A stretch of 64,000 nt of DNA from Daejeonia sp002484105 (GTDB taxonomy: Bacteria; Bacteroidota; Bacteroidia; Flavobacteriales; Weeksellaceae): contig NZ_CP195105.1 of NCBI RefSeq assembly GCF_051175565.1, forward strand, positions 682,001-746,000. Reading direction: 5' to 3'. Position 1 is the first letter of the stretch. Each line of letters starts with the position of its first letter. The position numbers and the translations under genes are program-made. Shown here one piece after another: positions 18,265-27,746 of this stretch. A model generated the notes under the pieces. It made no database searches, was not told where the DNA came from, and saw only the letters and a program-made list of their open reading frames with translations.

Positions 18265-19866
18265 ATGAAGAACATCAGAATTATTCAGGAACTGCACGAA
18301 CTCGGAATTACAGGCTACCATGAAGTAGCTTACAATCCAACTTACGAAGAGTTGTTTCAGGCAGAAATGTCCCACAAAAACAAGGGATATGAAAAAGGTG
18401 CCGTTACAGACCTTGGTGCTGTAGCCGTAAAAACCGGGATTTTCACAGGCCGTTCCCCAAAAGACAGATATATTGTCGAAGATGATGTCACAAAAGATAC
18501 AATCCACTGGGGAAGTATCAACAAACCAACAACTCCCGAAATCTTTAGTCACTGTAAAGATCTGGTTCTGGAACAGCTTTCCAAATCCAAAAAACTTTAT
18601 GTGGTAGATGCTTTCTGCGGAACCAACAAAGATACAAGACTGAAAGTGAGGTTTGTGATGGAAGTTGCATGGCAGGCACATTTTGTGACCAACATGTTTA
18701 TCCGTCCATCCCACTACGAACTTGAACACTTTGGTAAACCCGACTTTATCGTGATGAACGGTTCCAAAACTGTTAATCCGGATTGGGAAAAACAGGGATT
18801 GAATTCAGAAAACTTCGTGATGTTCAATCTTACAGATAGAATTCAGATTATCGGAGGTACATGGTATGGCGGTGAAATGAAAAAAGGTATGTTCTCTATG
18901 ATGAACTACTACAATCCGCTTAAAGGCATTGCGTCTATGCACTGCTCTGCCAATGTGGGTGAAGCTGGTGATGTTGCCGTTTTCTTCGGACTCTCCGGAA
19001 CTGGTAAGACGACGCTTTCTGCCGATCCTAAAAGATACCTGATTGGTGACGACGAACATGGATGGGACGAACATGGTGTATTCAATTATGAAGGAGGATG
19101 CTACGCAAAAGTCATTGACCTTTCTGAAGAAAAAGAACCAGACATCTACAGAGCCATCAAAAGAGATGCACTGCTTGAAAATGTAGTGGTAAATGAATAT
19201 GGCGAAGTGGATTTCAAAGACGGCTCTATTACAGAAAATACCCGTGTATCTTATCCAATCTACAATATCAACAAAATTGTCCTTCCATCCAAAGCAGGAC
19301 ATGCTAAGAAAATTATTTATCTTTCCGCTGATGCATTTGGAGTGTTGCCTCCAGTATCGGTTCTCGATGATCAGCAGGCTCAGTACTACTTCCTGTGCGG
19401 ATATACATCCAAACTTGCAGGTACAGAAAGAGGTATTACAGAACCTACACCTTCCTTCTCTCCGGCATTTGGTGAAGCCTTCCTTACCTTGCACCCGACA
19501 ATGTACTCCAAAACACTGATCGGAAAAATGCAGGAACATGGTGCCAAAGCCTATCTGGTAAATACAGGATGGAACGGTACAGGAAAACGTATTTCCCTGA
19601 AAGATACCAGAGCAATCATTGATGCAATTCTTGACGGATCTATCGATAACGCTCCGAAAGCTAAAGTACCTGTAATGAATCTGGAATTCCCAACTGCGCT
19701 GCCGAATGTTTCTGAAGGTATTCTTGACCCGCGGGATACATATGCAACTCCTGCCGAATGGGAAGCCAAAGCGAAAGATCTTGCTGCGAAATACATCAAA
19801 AATTTTGAACAGTATTGCGTAAATGATGAAGCTAAAAAATTAGTAGCATCAGGACCACAGATTTAA
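18265..19866 (+). CDS. pckA: Phosphoenolpyruvate carboxykinase (ATP)
   Basis: Converts oxaloacetate and ATP to phosphoenolpyruvate, CO2 and ADP, the entry step of gluconeogenesis. Length 533 residues matches the ATP-dependent family. Visible motifs are TGRSPKDRYIV near residue 54, MHCSANVG, the kinase-1a P-loop GLSGTGKTTLS near residue 240, the metal-binding IGDDEHGW and the C-terminal NTGWNGTGKRISLKDTRAII. It stands alone, with its own promoter-like box and a terminator downstream. Confidence 0.97.
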   Translation: MKNIRIIQELHELGITGYHEVAYNPTYEELFQAEMSHKNKGYEKGAVTDLGAVAVKTGIFTGRSPKDRYIVEDDVTKDTIHWGSINKPTTPEIFSHCKDLVLEQLSKSKKLYVVDAFCGTNKDTRLKVRFVMEVAWQAHFVTNMFIRPSHYELEHFGKPDFIVMNGSKTVNPDWEKQGLNSENFVMFNLTDRIQIIGGTWYGGEMKKGMFSMMNYYNPLKGIASMHCSANVGEAGDVAVFFGLSGTGKTTLSADPKRYLIGDDEHGWDEHGVFNYEGGCYAKVIDLSEEKEPDIYRAIKRDALLENVVVNEYGEVDFKDGSITENTRVSYPIYNINKIVLPSKAGHAKKIIYLSADAFGVLPPVSVLDDQQAQYYFLCGYTSKLAGTERGITEPTPSFSPAFGEAFLTLHPTMYSKTLIGKMQEHGAKAYLVNTGWNGTGKRISLKDTRAIIDAILDGSIDNAPKAKVPVMNLEFPTALPNVSEGILDPRDTYATPAEWEAKAKDLAAKYIKNFEQYCVNDEAKKLVASGPQI

Positions 19867-19891
19867 ATTAAACCATACTTTTATAAAGTTG

Positions 19892-19917
19892 AATTCCCTG
19901 GCTGCGGCCGGGGAATT
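19892..19917 (+). terminator. Terminator of pckA
   Basis: Stem AATTCCCTGGC / GCCGGGGAATT with a TGCG loop, followed by TTATTAT. One mismatched pair. Confidence 0.8.
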
Positions 19918-19981
19918 TTATTATATTCAATAATTTGTAATTTTACGTGGCTTTAATGTATTTTTACCTAAGAATTTTTTT

Positions 19982-21616
19982 ATGAGAATATTTACAGCTT
20001 TCTTTCGTGTTTTCCTGCTGTCTCTGCTCGTTGTCTCCTGCAGACAGGAACCTGAAATCACAAGAGATGCCAATACGAACCTCCTCGACAGCCTGGATAT
20101 AAAAATTGCCAACAAAAAGAAGTATGAAATCCGAAAGGCCACTTTGATTCAGCATTATAAAGATTCTCTGAAACTGGCTTCCAGTGATGAAGAACGGTAT
20201 TCACAAAATTACAGGATTATTGAAGCCTATCTTGGATATCAGTGCGATTCTGCATTTCATTATGCAGACAAAAATTTTGCGCTTGCCCAAAAAGACCATA
20301 ACGATTTCTGGTATTATCAGAACCGAATTCAGTATTCTATTCTTCTTTGCAGTACAGGACTGTTTGTCGAGGCAAAAAGTATTCTGGACAGCCTGGACCG
20401 CACCAAGATTCCCAAAGGATTACAGGCATATTATGACTCCGGTTACGAAGGACTCTATTCCACATTGATGGATTATAATGGTGATGACAAGCGTTTTAGC
20501 GACACCTACAGGGATTACTTGCTCGAGTATTACAAAGCAGGGTACGAAGGGCGTCAGAAAAGTGATCCTTTTTCTTATTTATACCTCTATAATATCAATA
20601 TTCTGCAAGGTAATTATCAGGAAGCAAAAACTGATATTGGGCAGTTTGCCAAAATGCCCATCACCAAATCAACGCGTTTGTATGCCATTGCCAATTACTG
20701 TACAGCCAATGTCTATGGGAAACTGAACGAAACAGCCGAGCAGGAAAAATATCTGGCTATGGCTGCCATTGCCGATATAGAGTCCTCAACAAAAGAGAAC
20801 CGCGCACAACAGGAGCTCGCTCTTCTTCTGTACAAAAAAGGCGATGTCAAAAGGGCTTTCCGCTATATTCATTCGGCTCTGGATGATGCTAATTTTTACA
20901 ATGCCCGCTCGCGCAATATACAGATCAGCAAGGTACAGCCGATTATTGAAGAAGCTTATGTCCGTAAGATTAACAAGCAAAACCAGCAGCTGCAGTGGTC
21001 GGTAGCCGCCATCAGTCTTATGTTTCTGCTTATTTGCTGTGCCGCTTTCTTTATCTACAAACAGCTGCAGACGATTGTTAAGTCGAGAAATGAGCTTTCT
21101 ACAGCCAATAAATCTCTACAGATTCTGAACCACCGCCTGGATGAGGCCAGCAAAATTAAAGAAGAGTACATAGCTTTTTTCATTAATCAGTGCTCCAATT
21201 ATATCGAGAAATTTGATGGCTATAAAAAACTGATTTCGAGGCGGATTGTGAACGGTAGATATGATAAGCTTCTGGAAATGGTGAATAAAAAGAACAGTGA
21301 GATGGATCTTAACGAGCTGTATGAAAATTTCGATACTGCTTTTCTGAGAATATATCCTGCTTTTGTGGATGAAGTCAACAGTCTCCTGCGTCCAGAAGAA
21401 CGTTATCATTTGAAATCCAAAACTTTAAATACGGAACTTCGTATTTATGCACTGATCCGGCTGGGAATTAAAGATACCAGCCAGATTTCGGAATTTCTGA
21501 GATATTCACTGCGCACCATTTATAATTACAAAAGTAAGGTGAAGGCCAAATCTATCATCCAAAATGATGATTTTGAAGACAGAATTATGAAAATAGGCGA
21601 TGTTTCTGCGTTATAA
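19982..21616 (+). CDS. DUF6377-type TPR membrane regulator, probably controlling the glycan locus
   Basis: 544 residues. The N-terminus has a lipoprotein-like signal (FLLSLLVVSC). Residues of about 30-310 are helical repeats of TPR type facing the periplasm. A single transmembrane helix follows near 333-352 (ISLMFLLICCAAFFIY), then a short coiled coil and a C-terminal DUF6377-like region. That region ends in a helix-turn-helix of the kind LIRLGIKDTSQISEFLRYSL-RTIYNY. This layout resembles SusR-type inner-membrane sensors of Bacteroides, which bind sugar outside and DNA inside. Its position just upstream of the SusCD/GH66 locus supports control of that locus. The sensed sugar is not known, and regulation is inferred. 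Confidence 0.75.
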   Translation: MRIFTAFFRVFLLSLLVVSCRQEPEITRDANTNLLDSLDIKIANKKKYEIRKATLIQHYKDSLKLASSDEERYSQNYRIIEAYLGYQCDSAFHYADKNFALAQKDHNDFWYYQNRIQYSILLCSTGLFVEAKSILDSLDRTKIPKGLQAYYDSGYEGLYSTLMDYNGDDKRFSDTYRDYLLEYYKAGYEGRQKSDPFSYLYLYNINILQGNYQEAKTDIGQFAKMPITKSTRLYAIANYCTANVYGKLNETAEQEKYLAMAAIADIESSTKENRAQQELALLLYKKGDVKRAFRYIHSALDDANFYNARSRNIQISKVQPIIEEAYVRKINKQNQQLQWSVAAISLMFLLICCAAFFIYKQLQTIVKSRNELSTANKSLQILNHRLDEASKIKEEYIAFFINQCSNYIEKFDGYKKLISRRIVNGRYDKLLEMVNKKNSEMDLNELYENFDTAFLRIYPAFVDEVNSLLRPEERYHLKSKTLNTELRIYALIRLGIKDTSQISEFLRYSLRTIYNYKSKVKAKSIIQNDDFEDRIMKIGDVSAL

Positions 21617-21689
21617 AGTTTACCATCTTGTCTATTTGTTGTTTTTTGTAATGGTTTGTTTATCAGTTATCTAATATAGTTCCTGTTGC

Positions 21690-21712
21690 GTAATCGTTTA
21701 CTTATTGATTAC
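21690..21712. promoter_or_regulatory. Inverted repeat, candidate operator of the glycan locus
   Basis: GTAATC, 11 nt, GATTAC: a perfect 6-bp inverted repeat with roughly two-helical-turn symmetry. It lies between the DUF6377 regulator and the SusCD/GH locus. Binding by that regulator is only a guess. Confidence 0.35.
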
Positions 21713-21751
21713 CAAAATATACTACTGTGCAGATCGAACCTAATCTTATGG

Positions 21752-21759
21752 TATTTTTG
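21752..21759 (+). promoter_or_regulatory. -7 box upstream of the glycan locus
   Basis: TATTTTTG matches TAnnTTTG. If used, it would give a leader of about 650 nt before the GH27-like gene, or a small RNA. No -33 match was found. Confidence 0.3.
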
Positions 21760-22417
21760 TAAAGCTGACGGATGAGTGGCTTTTACATCATCGCTTTTTC
21801 ATATTAGACGTTTTACCGCTTATCATCAGGGTTGCAGATTTCTGGAAGGGATGGAGCATCATCCTCACAACATTTTGGGATTAATGTCAGAATATGCATT
21901 AAGGGTTGCCATTGAAGGCGCGTACAGGGATTTTAAATCGGGAAGTTTCTTCTCTTTTAATTTCATAAGGTAATTTTATTCTTTGTATGCATTTTCCTCG
22001 GTGATCCCTTTTTTTTTGCTCCTTTTGGAAATTTCTGTTTGGTGTTTTCCGGGATATGAAACCTGCATAAAATGATGACAAGCATCAGCTTTTAGGTATT
22101 CGTATTTTTTGTCCCTGTTTTTTATTAATTCTGAAATGCCTGATTACACTTGATTTTAGTAAAAAAATACAGTCTGAATTCATAAATTTTGACAACTTTT
22201 GTTAAAAATTGATTATTTTTCATTTACCTTTATTAACAAATCGTTAACATATAAATGATTGTGATACAGGTTTATATAGATTTTCATTTCTGAAATCGTT
22301 TACTTTTTCCTTACATATTCTGTTAATTCTTACTTTGGTAAGGTGACATTGTTATCTTAGTAATCCCGAGAAGGGTATTTATCAACAAATCAAGAAAAAG
22401 TAATCAATTGCCTTATT

Positions 22418-24913
22418 ATGAGAAACAAATTCTATTTATTCAGCATGCTGTCAGCACTGATGTTGGTTTTGGCCAGCACAGTTCCTGTGAAAGCGCAGCA
22501 GACAAATCCTTACAAAACGCCCCTTTATTGGACGGTTTACGAGTACAACTATAATAAAGAACAGCAGGGGGTCTCTGATAATTATATTCCGGAAGCTGAT
22601 TTTAAAGCTAATATCGATTGGTTGTCAGACAACATGAAGTCTTATGGATACAATATGGTTTGTATAGACGGTTGGGGAGATGTAAATATTAATGAAAACG
22701 GATACAGAACGAAGCATTCATCTCACTGGGAAAATGACTATGCATGGTGGTCTCAGTATTTGCAGTCTAAAGGGATGACTTTGGGAATGTATGAAAACCC
22801 TCTATGGATTCATGTAGACCAAAACGATACTACCAGAAAGATTGTGGGTACTGATATTCTGGTATCGTCTATCCGCGAAAATGTTGAAGGTACGTTCAAC
22901 TGGGTAGATGTTACCAAACCTGGTGCAGAGCAGTATGTAAAAGGATATGTAAAATATTACGCCGACATGGGCGTGAAATTTCTCCGTGTAGACTTTCTTT
23001 CCTGGTACGAGACCGGAAAAGATCGTAATCTTGGTACTGTAGGCCGTACAGACCGTCCGCATGCGGATTATGTAACCGCTCTGAGATGGATGCGTGAAGC
23101 CTGCGACCAGTATGGCGTATATCTCAGTCTTGTAATGCCGAATCTCTATAATGATGCGGAAGTAGAAAAAGTCTACGGACATATGTTCAGAATCAATTCT
23201 GATGTATTTTATGGGACATGGGATATGTTCAGCGACAATTCCAGAGGGATTCATTTTTCCGACTGGTCACAGTATGTGAATGCCTTCGACGGATATATCT
23301 ACTGGTCCAAACTTACCGGAAAAAACAAAGTATCCATGGATGGGGACTTTATCCGTCTGAATACTTTTGCCAATGATACAGAGAAAAGAAGTGTAATCTC
23401 TCTTCATCTCGTGGCGGGTGGTCCGATAGCTATTGCAGACCAGTACAACACTATCGGAAATGATGCATGGCTCTATCAGAATGAGGAGTTGCTTGCACTG
23501 AACACTGCAAAATTTACAGGAAAACCTTTAAGTGGAGATCCCACCAATACCGATAGCCAGACATGGACCGGACAGCTTGACAATGGTGACTGGATTGTGG
23601 CTTTCTTCAACAGAGAGTCTACAGCACAGACGCGTTCCCTGGATTTCAAAAATAAACTCGGTGTCCTGAATCCGGTGATGGTGAGAGATTTGTGGCAGCA
23701 CAAAAACATCGGCAAATTGAGCAATATTCAGGTTACATTGCCGCCTCACGGATGCCTTGTCGTTAAGTTAGTAAAAGGTTCAACTGAAAATCCTACCCTG
23801 CAGACCATCAGTTTCCCGACGATTCCCAATAAGGTAATTGGTACAGATAATTCTACATTCACTGCCGGTGCAACCGCTACTTCAGGTCTGCCCGTAGAAT
23901 ATGAAATCGCTTCCGGACCTGCCAAAATCGTAAACGGACAGATTCAGCTCACCGGGTATGACGGAACGGTTTTCGTTATTGCAAAACAAAGTGGCAACGC
24001 TACGTACGGGGCTGCAGTTCCTGTTATCCAATCGTTCACTGTTACGGGGGGCCGCGACAACCAGCTTTATGTCGCCGGAGATTTTAGTGGATGGGCACTT
24101 CAGAAAATGACTTCAGATGAGAATATCTGGAAATACAACACCGTATTATATGAAGGTGCAAATGAAATAAAATTTGCCAATACTTCCGACTGGAGCGGCA
24201 AAGACTGGGGCAATGCCAACGGGCTGAGTGGTACTGCCAACGAAACCACCGGCGGCGGTGCGAACATTAAATTCAATGTCTCTGTTTCCGGAAATTATAC
24301 GATTACCTTCAACGATGTTACCAAAGCATACAGTATTATTTTTACGCCGGTACATCAGGCGAATATGTATGTTGCAGGTACCTTCTCTTCAACACAGTGG
24401 GCGCCACAGCAGATGACACTGGAAAATGATGTTTGGGTGAAAAAATCAGTTCCGCTCACCGCAGGCGACTATGAGCTGAAATTTGCCAATACCACCAACT
24501 GGAGCGGCAAAGACTGGGGCAATGCCAGCGGATTGAGTGGCACAGCCACCGAAACTACCGGAGGAGGTGACAATGTGGTATTCACTATTCCTGCAAGCGG
24601 AAACTACGATATTTATTTCAATGATATGACACTGCAGTATGTGATTTCCACCTCACTGGCTGTAGACGATCTTAGCAGAAACAAAGGCATACTGCTGTAT
24701 CCGAATCCGGCTACAGAGAAAGTATTCATCAGATCTTCCGGAGATTCCGTACAATCTTATCAAATCTATGATCTTGGCGGCAAACTGCTGCAATCCCAGA
24801 AAGTTGACTGCCGGGAATGTGAAGTCAATGTATCCGGTCTTACCAAAGGTGTTTATATCATCAGTTTTGATATGAACGGACAGAAAGTCAGCCGTAAGAT
24901 CATTATTAAATAA
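22418..24913 (+). CDS. GH27-like glycoside hydrolase with two binding modules and a T9SS tail
   Basis: 831 residues. Order: signal peptide ending KAQQ, GH27-type barrel (about 27-370), beta domain (to about 450), Ig-like domain (about 452-545), two similar carbohydrate-binding modules (about 547-640 and 645-745, each with FANT-x-x-WSGKDWGNA), and a T9SS type A sorting domain (from about 755, YPNPATEKVF to VSRKIIIK). Candidate catalytic residues are D192 in FLRVDF (nucleophile) and D262 in FRINSDVF (acid/base), placed as in clan GH-D. GH27 contains alpha-galactosidases and isomaltodextranases. Beside a GH66 gene the second is more likely (inference). The tail predicts export by T9SS and attachment to the cell surface. 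First gene of the locus. Confidence 0.8.
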   Translation: MRNKFYLFSMLSALMLVLASTVPVKAQQTNPYKTPLYWTVYEYNYNKEQQGVSDNYIPEADFKANIDWLSDNMKSYGYNMVCIDGWGDVNINENGYRTKHSSHWENDYAWWSQYLQSKGMTLGMYENPLWIHVDQNDTTRKIVGTDILVSSIRENVEGTFNWVDVTKPGAEQYVKGYVKYYADMGVKFLRVDFLSWYETGKDRNLGTVGRTDRPHADYVTALRWMREACDQYGVYLSLVMPNLYNDAEVEKVYGHMFRINSDVFYGTWDMFSDNSRGIHFSDWSQYVNAFDGYIYWSKLTGKNKVSMDGDFIRLNTFANDTEKRSVISLHLVAGGPIAIADQYNTIGNDAWLYQNEELLALNTAKFTGKPLSGDPTNTDSQTWTGQLDNGDWIVAFFNRESTAQTRSLDFKNKLGVLNPVMVRDLWQHKNIGKLSNIQVTLPPHGCLVVKLVKGSTENPTLQTISFPTIPNKVIGTDNSTFTAGATATSGLPVEYEIASGPAKIVNGQIQLTGYDGTVFVIAKQSGNATYGAAVPVIQSFTVTGGRDNQLYVAGDFSGWALQKMTSDENIWKYNTVLYEGANEIKFANTSDWSGKDWGNANGLSGTANETTGGGANIKFNVSVSGNYTITFNDVTKAYSIIFTPVHQANMYVAGTFSSTQWAPQQMTLENDVWVKKSVPLTAGDYELKFANTTNWSGKDWGNASGLSGTATETTGGGDNVVFTIPASGNYDIYFNDMTLQYVISTSLAVDDLSRNKGILLYPNPATEKVFIRSSGDSVQSYQIYDLGGKLLQSQKVDCRECEVNVSGLTKGVYIISFDMNGQKVSRKIIIK

Positions 24914-24935
24914 ATCATTATAAAACTCATTATAA

Positions 24936-27734
24936 ATGAAATCACCACTATTGAGAAATTCTGTAGCCATTGCAGCTCTTTATTTGTCAGGCGGAATGTA
25001 TGCTCAGACAAACAGTACTGATACCATCGTTCCCGAAAACAAAATCGAAGAAGTTGTACTGATTGGTTATGGTAAAGCAAAAGCCAAAGACTTAACAGGT
25101 TCTGTGGCAGTTATTAATCTGAACAAAGCAGAGAATCAGCCGGTTCCCGATATCGGACAGGCGATTCAGGGACGTGCACCGGGTGTTACAGTCGTCAGCA
25201 CTGGGAATCCGGGAGACAATGTTACCTTCAGAATCCGTGGTACAGGTACAATTTCAGACAACAACCCACTGGTGGTCGTTGACGGAATGCCACTGAACGG
25301 AGGTCTGAACCAAGTCAACATGAATGACATCGAATCCATCAACATTCTGAAGGATGCATCTTCTACCGCTATCTACGGATCACGCGGCGCCAACGGGGTC
25401 ATCATGATTACCACCAAAAGAGGAAGTAAAGGCGGAAACCTGAGTTTTGATACTTTTACCGCTGTGCAGTCTCTGGGAAAAATGATTAAAATGCTGAATG
25501 CAGAGCAATATGCAGCACTGAACAATGACGAGCTCACCAATGGAGGACAGTCTACCAATGCTGAATTTGCAGATCCTTCTTCCCTCGGAAAAGGAACGGA
25601 CTGGATCGGTGCCCTTATGAAACCCGCACTGATGTCCAGTTATACTCTTTCGTATGGTGACAAATCTGAACGCAGCAATCTATATGTTTCAGGAAACTAT
25701 TTCACCCAGAAAGGGGTGGTGACCAATACCTCTTATGACCGTTATATTATCCAGCTGAACAGTGATACTAAAGTAAAACCATGGATCAAATTCGGAAACA
25801 GCGTAAAACTGCAGCATGATCTTAAGAAAAGCGGCTCTTACAGTATCAATGATGCATTGCTGGCACTGCCTACGCGCTCCATTTATAATGAAGACGGAAG
25901 CTGGGCAGGCCCGGTAGGAAATTCCATGCTTTCCGGAGCCATTGTAAACCCGATTGCAAGTGCGAAAACCGTAGCCAACTCCACAAGAGGGTATAACGTT
26001 CAGGGTACGCTTTACGGTGAAGCGTATATTACAAAAGAACTCACATTCAAGACTCTGGGAGGTTTTGAAGGCAACTTCTGGTACACACGCACCTGGTCTC
26101 CGAAACACACCTGGGGAAGTGAGATACAGACCAACTCTTATCTTTCAGAAGGATCTTACCGCAGTATTACACTCCTTTGGGACAATACTTTGACGTATGA
26201 CAAAACTTTTGATCAGCACCATCTGAATGCCGTAGTGGGTACCAGTTCCCAAACCAACCGGTACAACTATATCAACGGATCCATTACCAACTTCCCGAGT
26301 GACAATACACAACAGCTCGGCAGTGGTATCGGTGTCCCGACATTGGGCGGAGGACTGAGTGAATGGGCACTGATGTCTTATCTTGCCCGTGTCAATTACG
26401 ACTATGCTAAGAAATATTACCTTACCGCTACCATGAGACGTGACGGTTCTTCCAGATTTGGAGAAGATCACCGTTGGGGATGGTTTCCTTCTGCTGCACT
26501 GGCCTGGAGAATTTCCAATGAAAATTTCCTGAAAGATTCCAAGGTCATCAATAACATGAAACTGAGACTCGGATATGGTATTACCGGTAACCAGAGTATT
26601 GGTAACTATGCATACTCTTCCAATTATTATGCATATCTGTACAACTTCAACAATACCAATGTAAGTGCCGTGTTGCCAAGTGTACTTCCTAACCCGAATG
26701 TGAAATGGGAAGGACAGGAGCAGTATAACGCCGGTCTCGACCTGGATCTTTTCAACAGCAGAATCAGCATTATCCTTGATGCCTATATCAAGAATACAAA
26801 CGATATGCTTGTGCCAATGTCCGTTCCTGTAACTTCAGGTTACTCAGATGTGTACACGCCATCCATCAACGCGGGTAAAATGAAAAATGAAGGTTTTGAA
26901 GTTGCCGTTACCACTAAAAATATCGTGGGAGACAACTTTAACTGGACCACGGATGCGGTATTCTCCTATAATAAAAACAGAGTGGTTTCCCTGAACAGCG
27001 AGACTTACATCATCCAGGGAAATCTTGGGCTGAACCAGACAGTAGGACTTCTTCAGGCAGGATATCCTGTCAATGTTTTCTATGGATATGTTACAGACGG
27101 TATTTTCCAGAATCAGGCAGAGGTTGATCAGCATGCTGTGCAGACTGCAGGTACCAATTCGGCAACCAGCACAGCGCCCGGAGATATCCGCTTCAAAGAC
27201 CTGAATAATGATGGGGTCATTAATGAAGCAGACCGCACCTACCTTGGTAATCCGAATCCGAAATATACCTTCTCGCTCAACAATACCTTCTCGTATAAAA
27301 ACTGGGATCTGACCATCTTCCTGCAGGGTGTATACGGTAATAAAATCTTTAATGCCACCCGTGTGTATACCGAAGCAATGTCCATTATCAACAACCAAAG
27401 TACAGCAGTACTTGACAGATGGCATGGTGAAGGCACCAGCAATACCATGCCGAGAGCAGTATATGGAGATCCGAACCAGAATACAAGAGTCAGCGACCGC
27501 TATATTGAGAACGGAGCTTACCTGAAGCTGAAAAACATCAACCTCAGCTACAAACTGCCTGACGGTGCATTTGGAAATGCCATAAAATCTGCAAAAGTAT
27601 ATGTATCCGCCCAGAACCTTCTCACCATTACCAAATACTCCGGATTCGATCCAGAAGTGGGCGTTAATGGTATAGACAACGGTACCTATCCCGTTACAAG
27701 AATTGTTTCTTTGGGCTTTAACGTAAGTTTTTAA
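24936..27734 (+). CDS. SusC-family TonB-dependent outer membrane transporter of the glycan locus
   Basis: 932 residues. Signal peptide (ending GGMYAQ), TonB-box-like IEEVVLIGYG, plug domain with the SusC signatures FRIRGTGTIS, VVDGMPLNGG and TAIYGSRGANGVIMITTK, then a barrel ending in IVSLGFNVSF. It lacks the carboxypeptidase-D-like N-terminal domain. Placed 22 nt after the GH27-like gene and 12 nt before SusD, it would import the oligosaccharides released at the surface. The neighbouring GH66 enzyme suggests alpha-1,6-linked gluco-oligosaccharides as cargo (inference). Confidence 0.95.
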   Translation: MKSPLLRNSVAIAALYLSGGMYAQTNSTDTIVPENKIEEVVLIGYGKAKAKDLTGSVAVINLNKAENQPVPDIGQAIQGRAPGVTVVSTGNPGDNVTFRIRGTGTISDNNPLVVVDGMPLNGGLNQVNMNDIESINILKDASSTAIYGSRGANGVIMITTKRGSKGGNLSFDTFTAVQSLGKMIKMLNAEQYAALNNDELTNGGQSTNAEFADPSSLGKGTDWIGALMKPALMSSYTLSYGDKSERSNLYVSGNYFTQKGVVTNTSYDRYIIQLNSDTKVKPWIKFGNSVKLQHDLKKSGSYSINDALLALPTRSIYNEDGSWAGPVGNSMLSGAIVNPIASAKTVANSTRGYNVQGTLYGEAYITKELTFKTLGGFEGNFWYTRTWSPKHTWGSEIQTNSYLSEGSYRSITLLWDNTLTYDKTFDQHHLNAVVGTSSQTNRYNYINGSITNFPSDNTQQLGSGIGVPTLGGGLSEWALMSYLARVNYDYAKKYYLTATMRRDGSSRFGEDHRWGWFPSAALAWRISNENFLKDSKVINNMKLRLGYGITGNQSIGNYAYSSNYYAYLYNFNNTNVSAVLPSVLPNPNVKWEGQEQYNAGLDLDLFNSRISIILDAYIKNTNDMLVPMSVPVTSGYSDVYTPSINAGKMKNEGFEVAVTTKNIVGDNFNWTTDAVFSYNKNRVVSLNSETYIIQGNLGLNQTVGLLQAGYPVNVFYGYVTDGIFQNQAEVDQHAVQTAGTNSATSTAPGDIRFKDLNNDGVINEADRTYLGNPNPKYTFSLNNTFSYKNWDLTIFLQGVYGNKIFNATRVYTEAMSIINNQSTAVLDRWHGEGTSNTMPRAVYGDPNQNTRVSDRYIENGAYLKLKNINLSYKLPDGAFGNAIKSAKVYVSAQNLLTITKYSGFDPEVGVNGIDNGTYPVTRIVSLGFNVSF

Positions 27735-27746
27735 AATTAAAGAAAA

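Larger units (their letters stand above)
21617..22417 (+). other. 800-bp regulatory gap upstream of the glycan locus
   Basis: No convincing gene. A 65-codon GTG frame at 21776 lacks recognisable features and I did not call it. The stretch holds a GTAATC/GATTAC inverted repeat (21690-21712), a TAnnTTTG box (21752-21759) and, near 22333, CTTACTTTGG, which is one base short of the consensus. There are also several AT-rich palindromic words including CGTTAAC. Two copies of the word AATCGTTTACTT occur (from 21692 and from about 22297), possible regulator half-sites. Confidence 0.5.

Noticed and set aside
21776..21973. 65-codon GTG-start frame in the gap before the glycan locus
   Set aside because: No start context, no recognisable motif and unusual composition. 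Treated as part of the regulatory gap.
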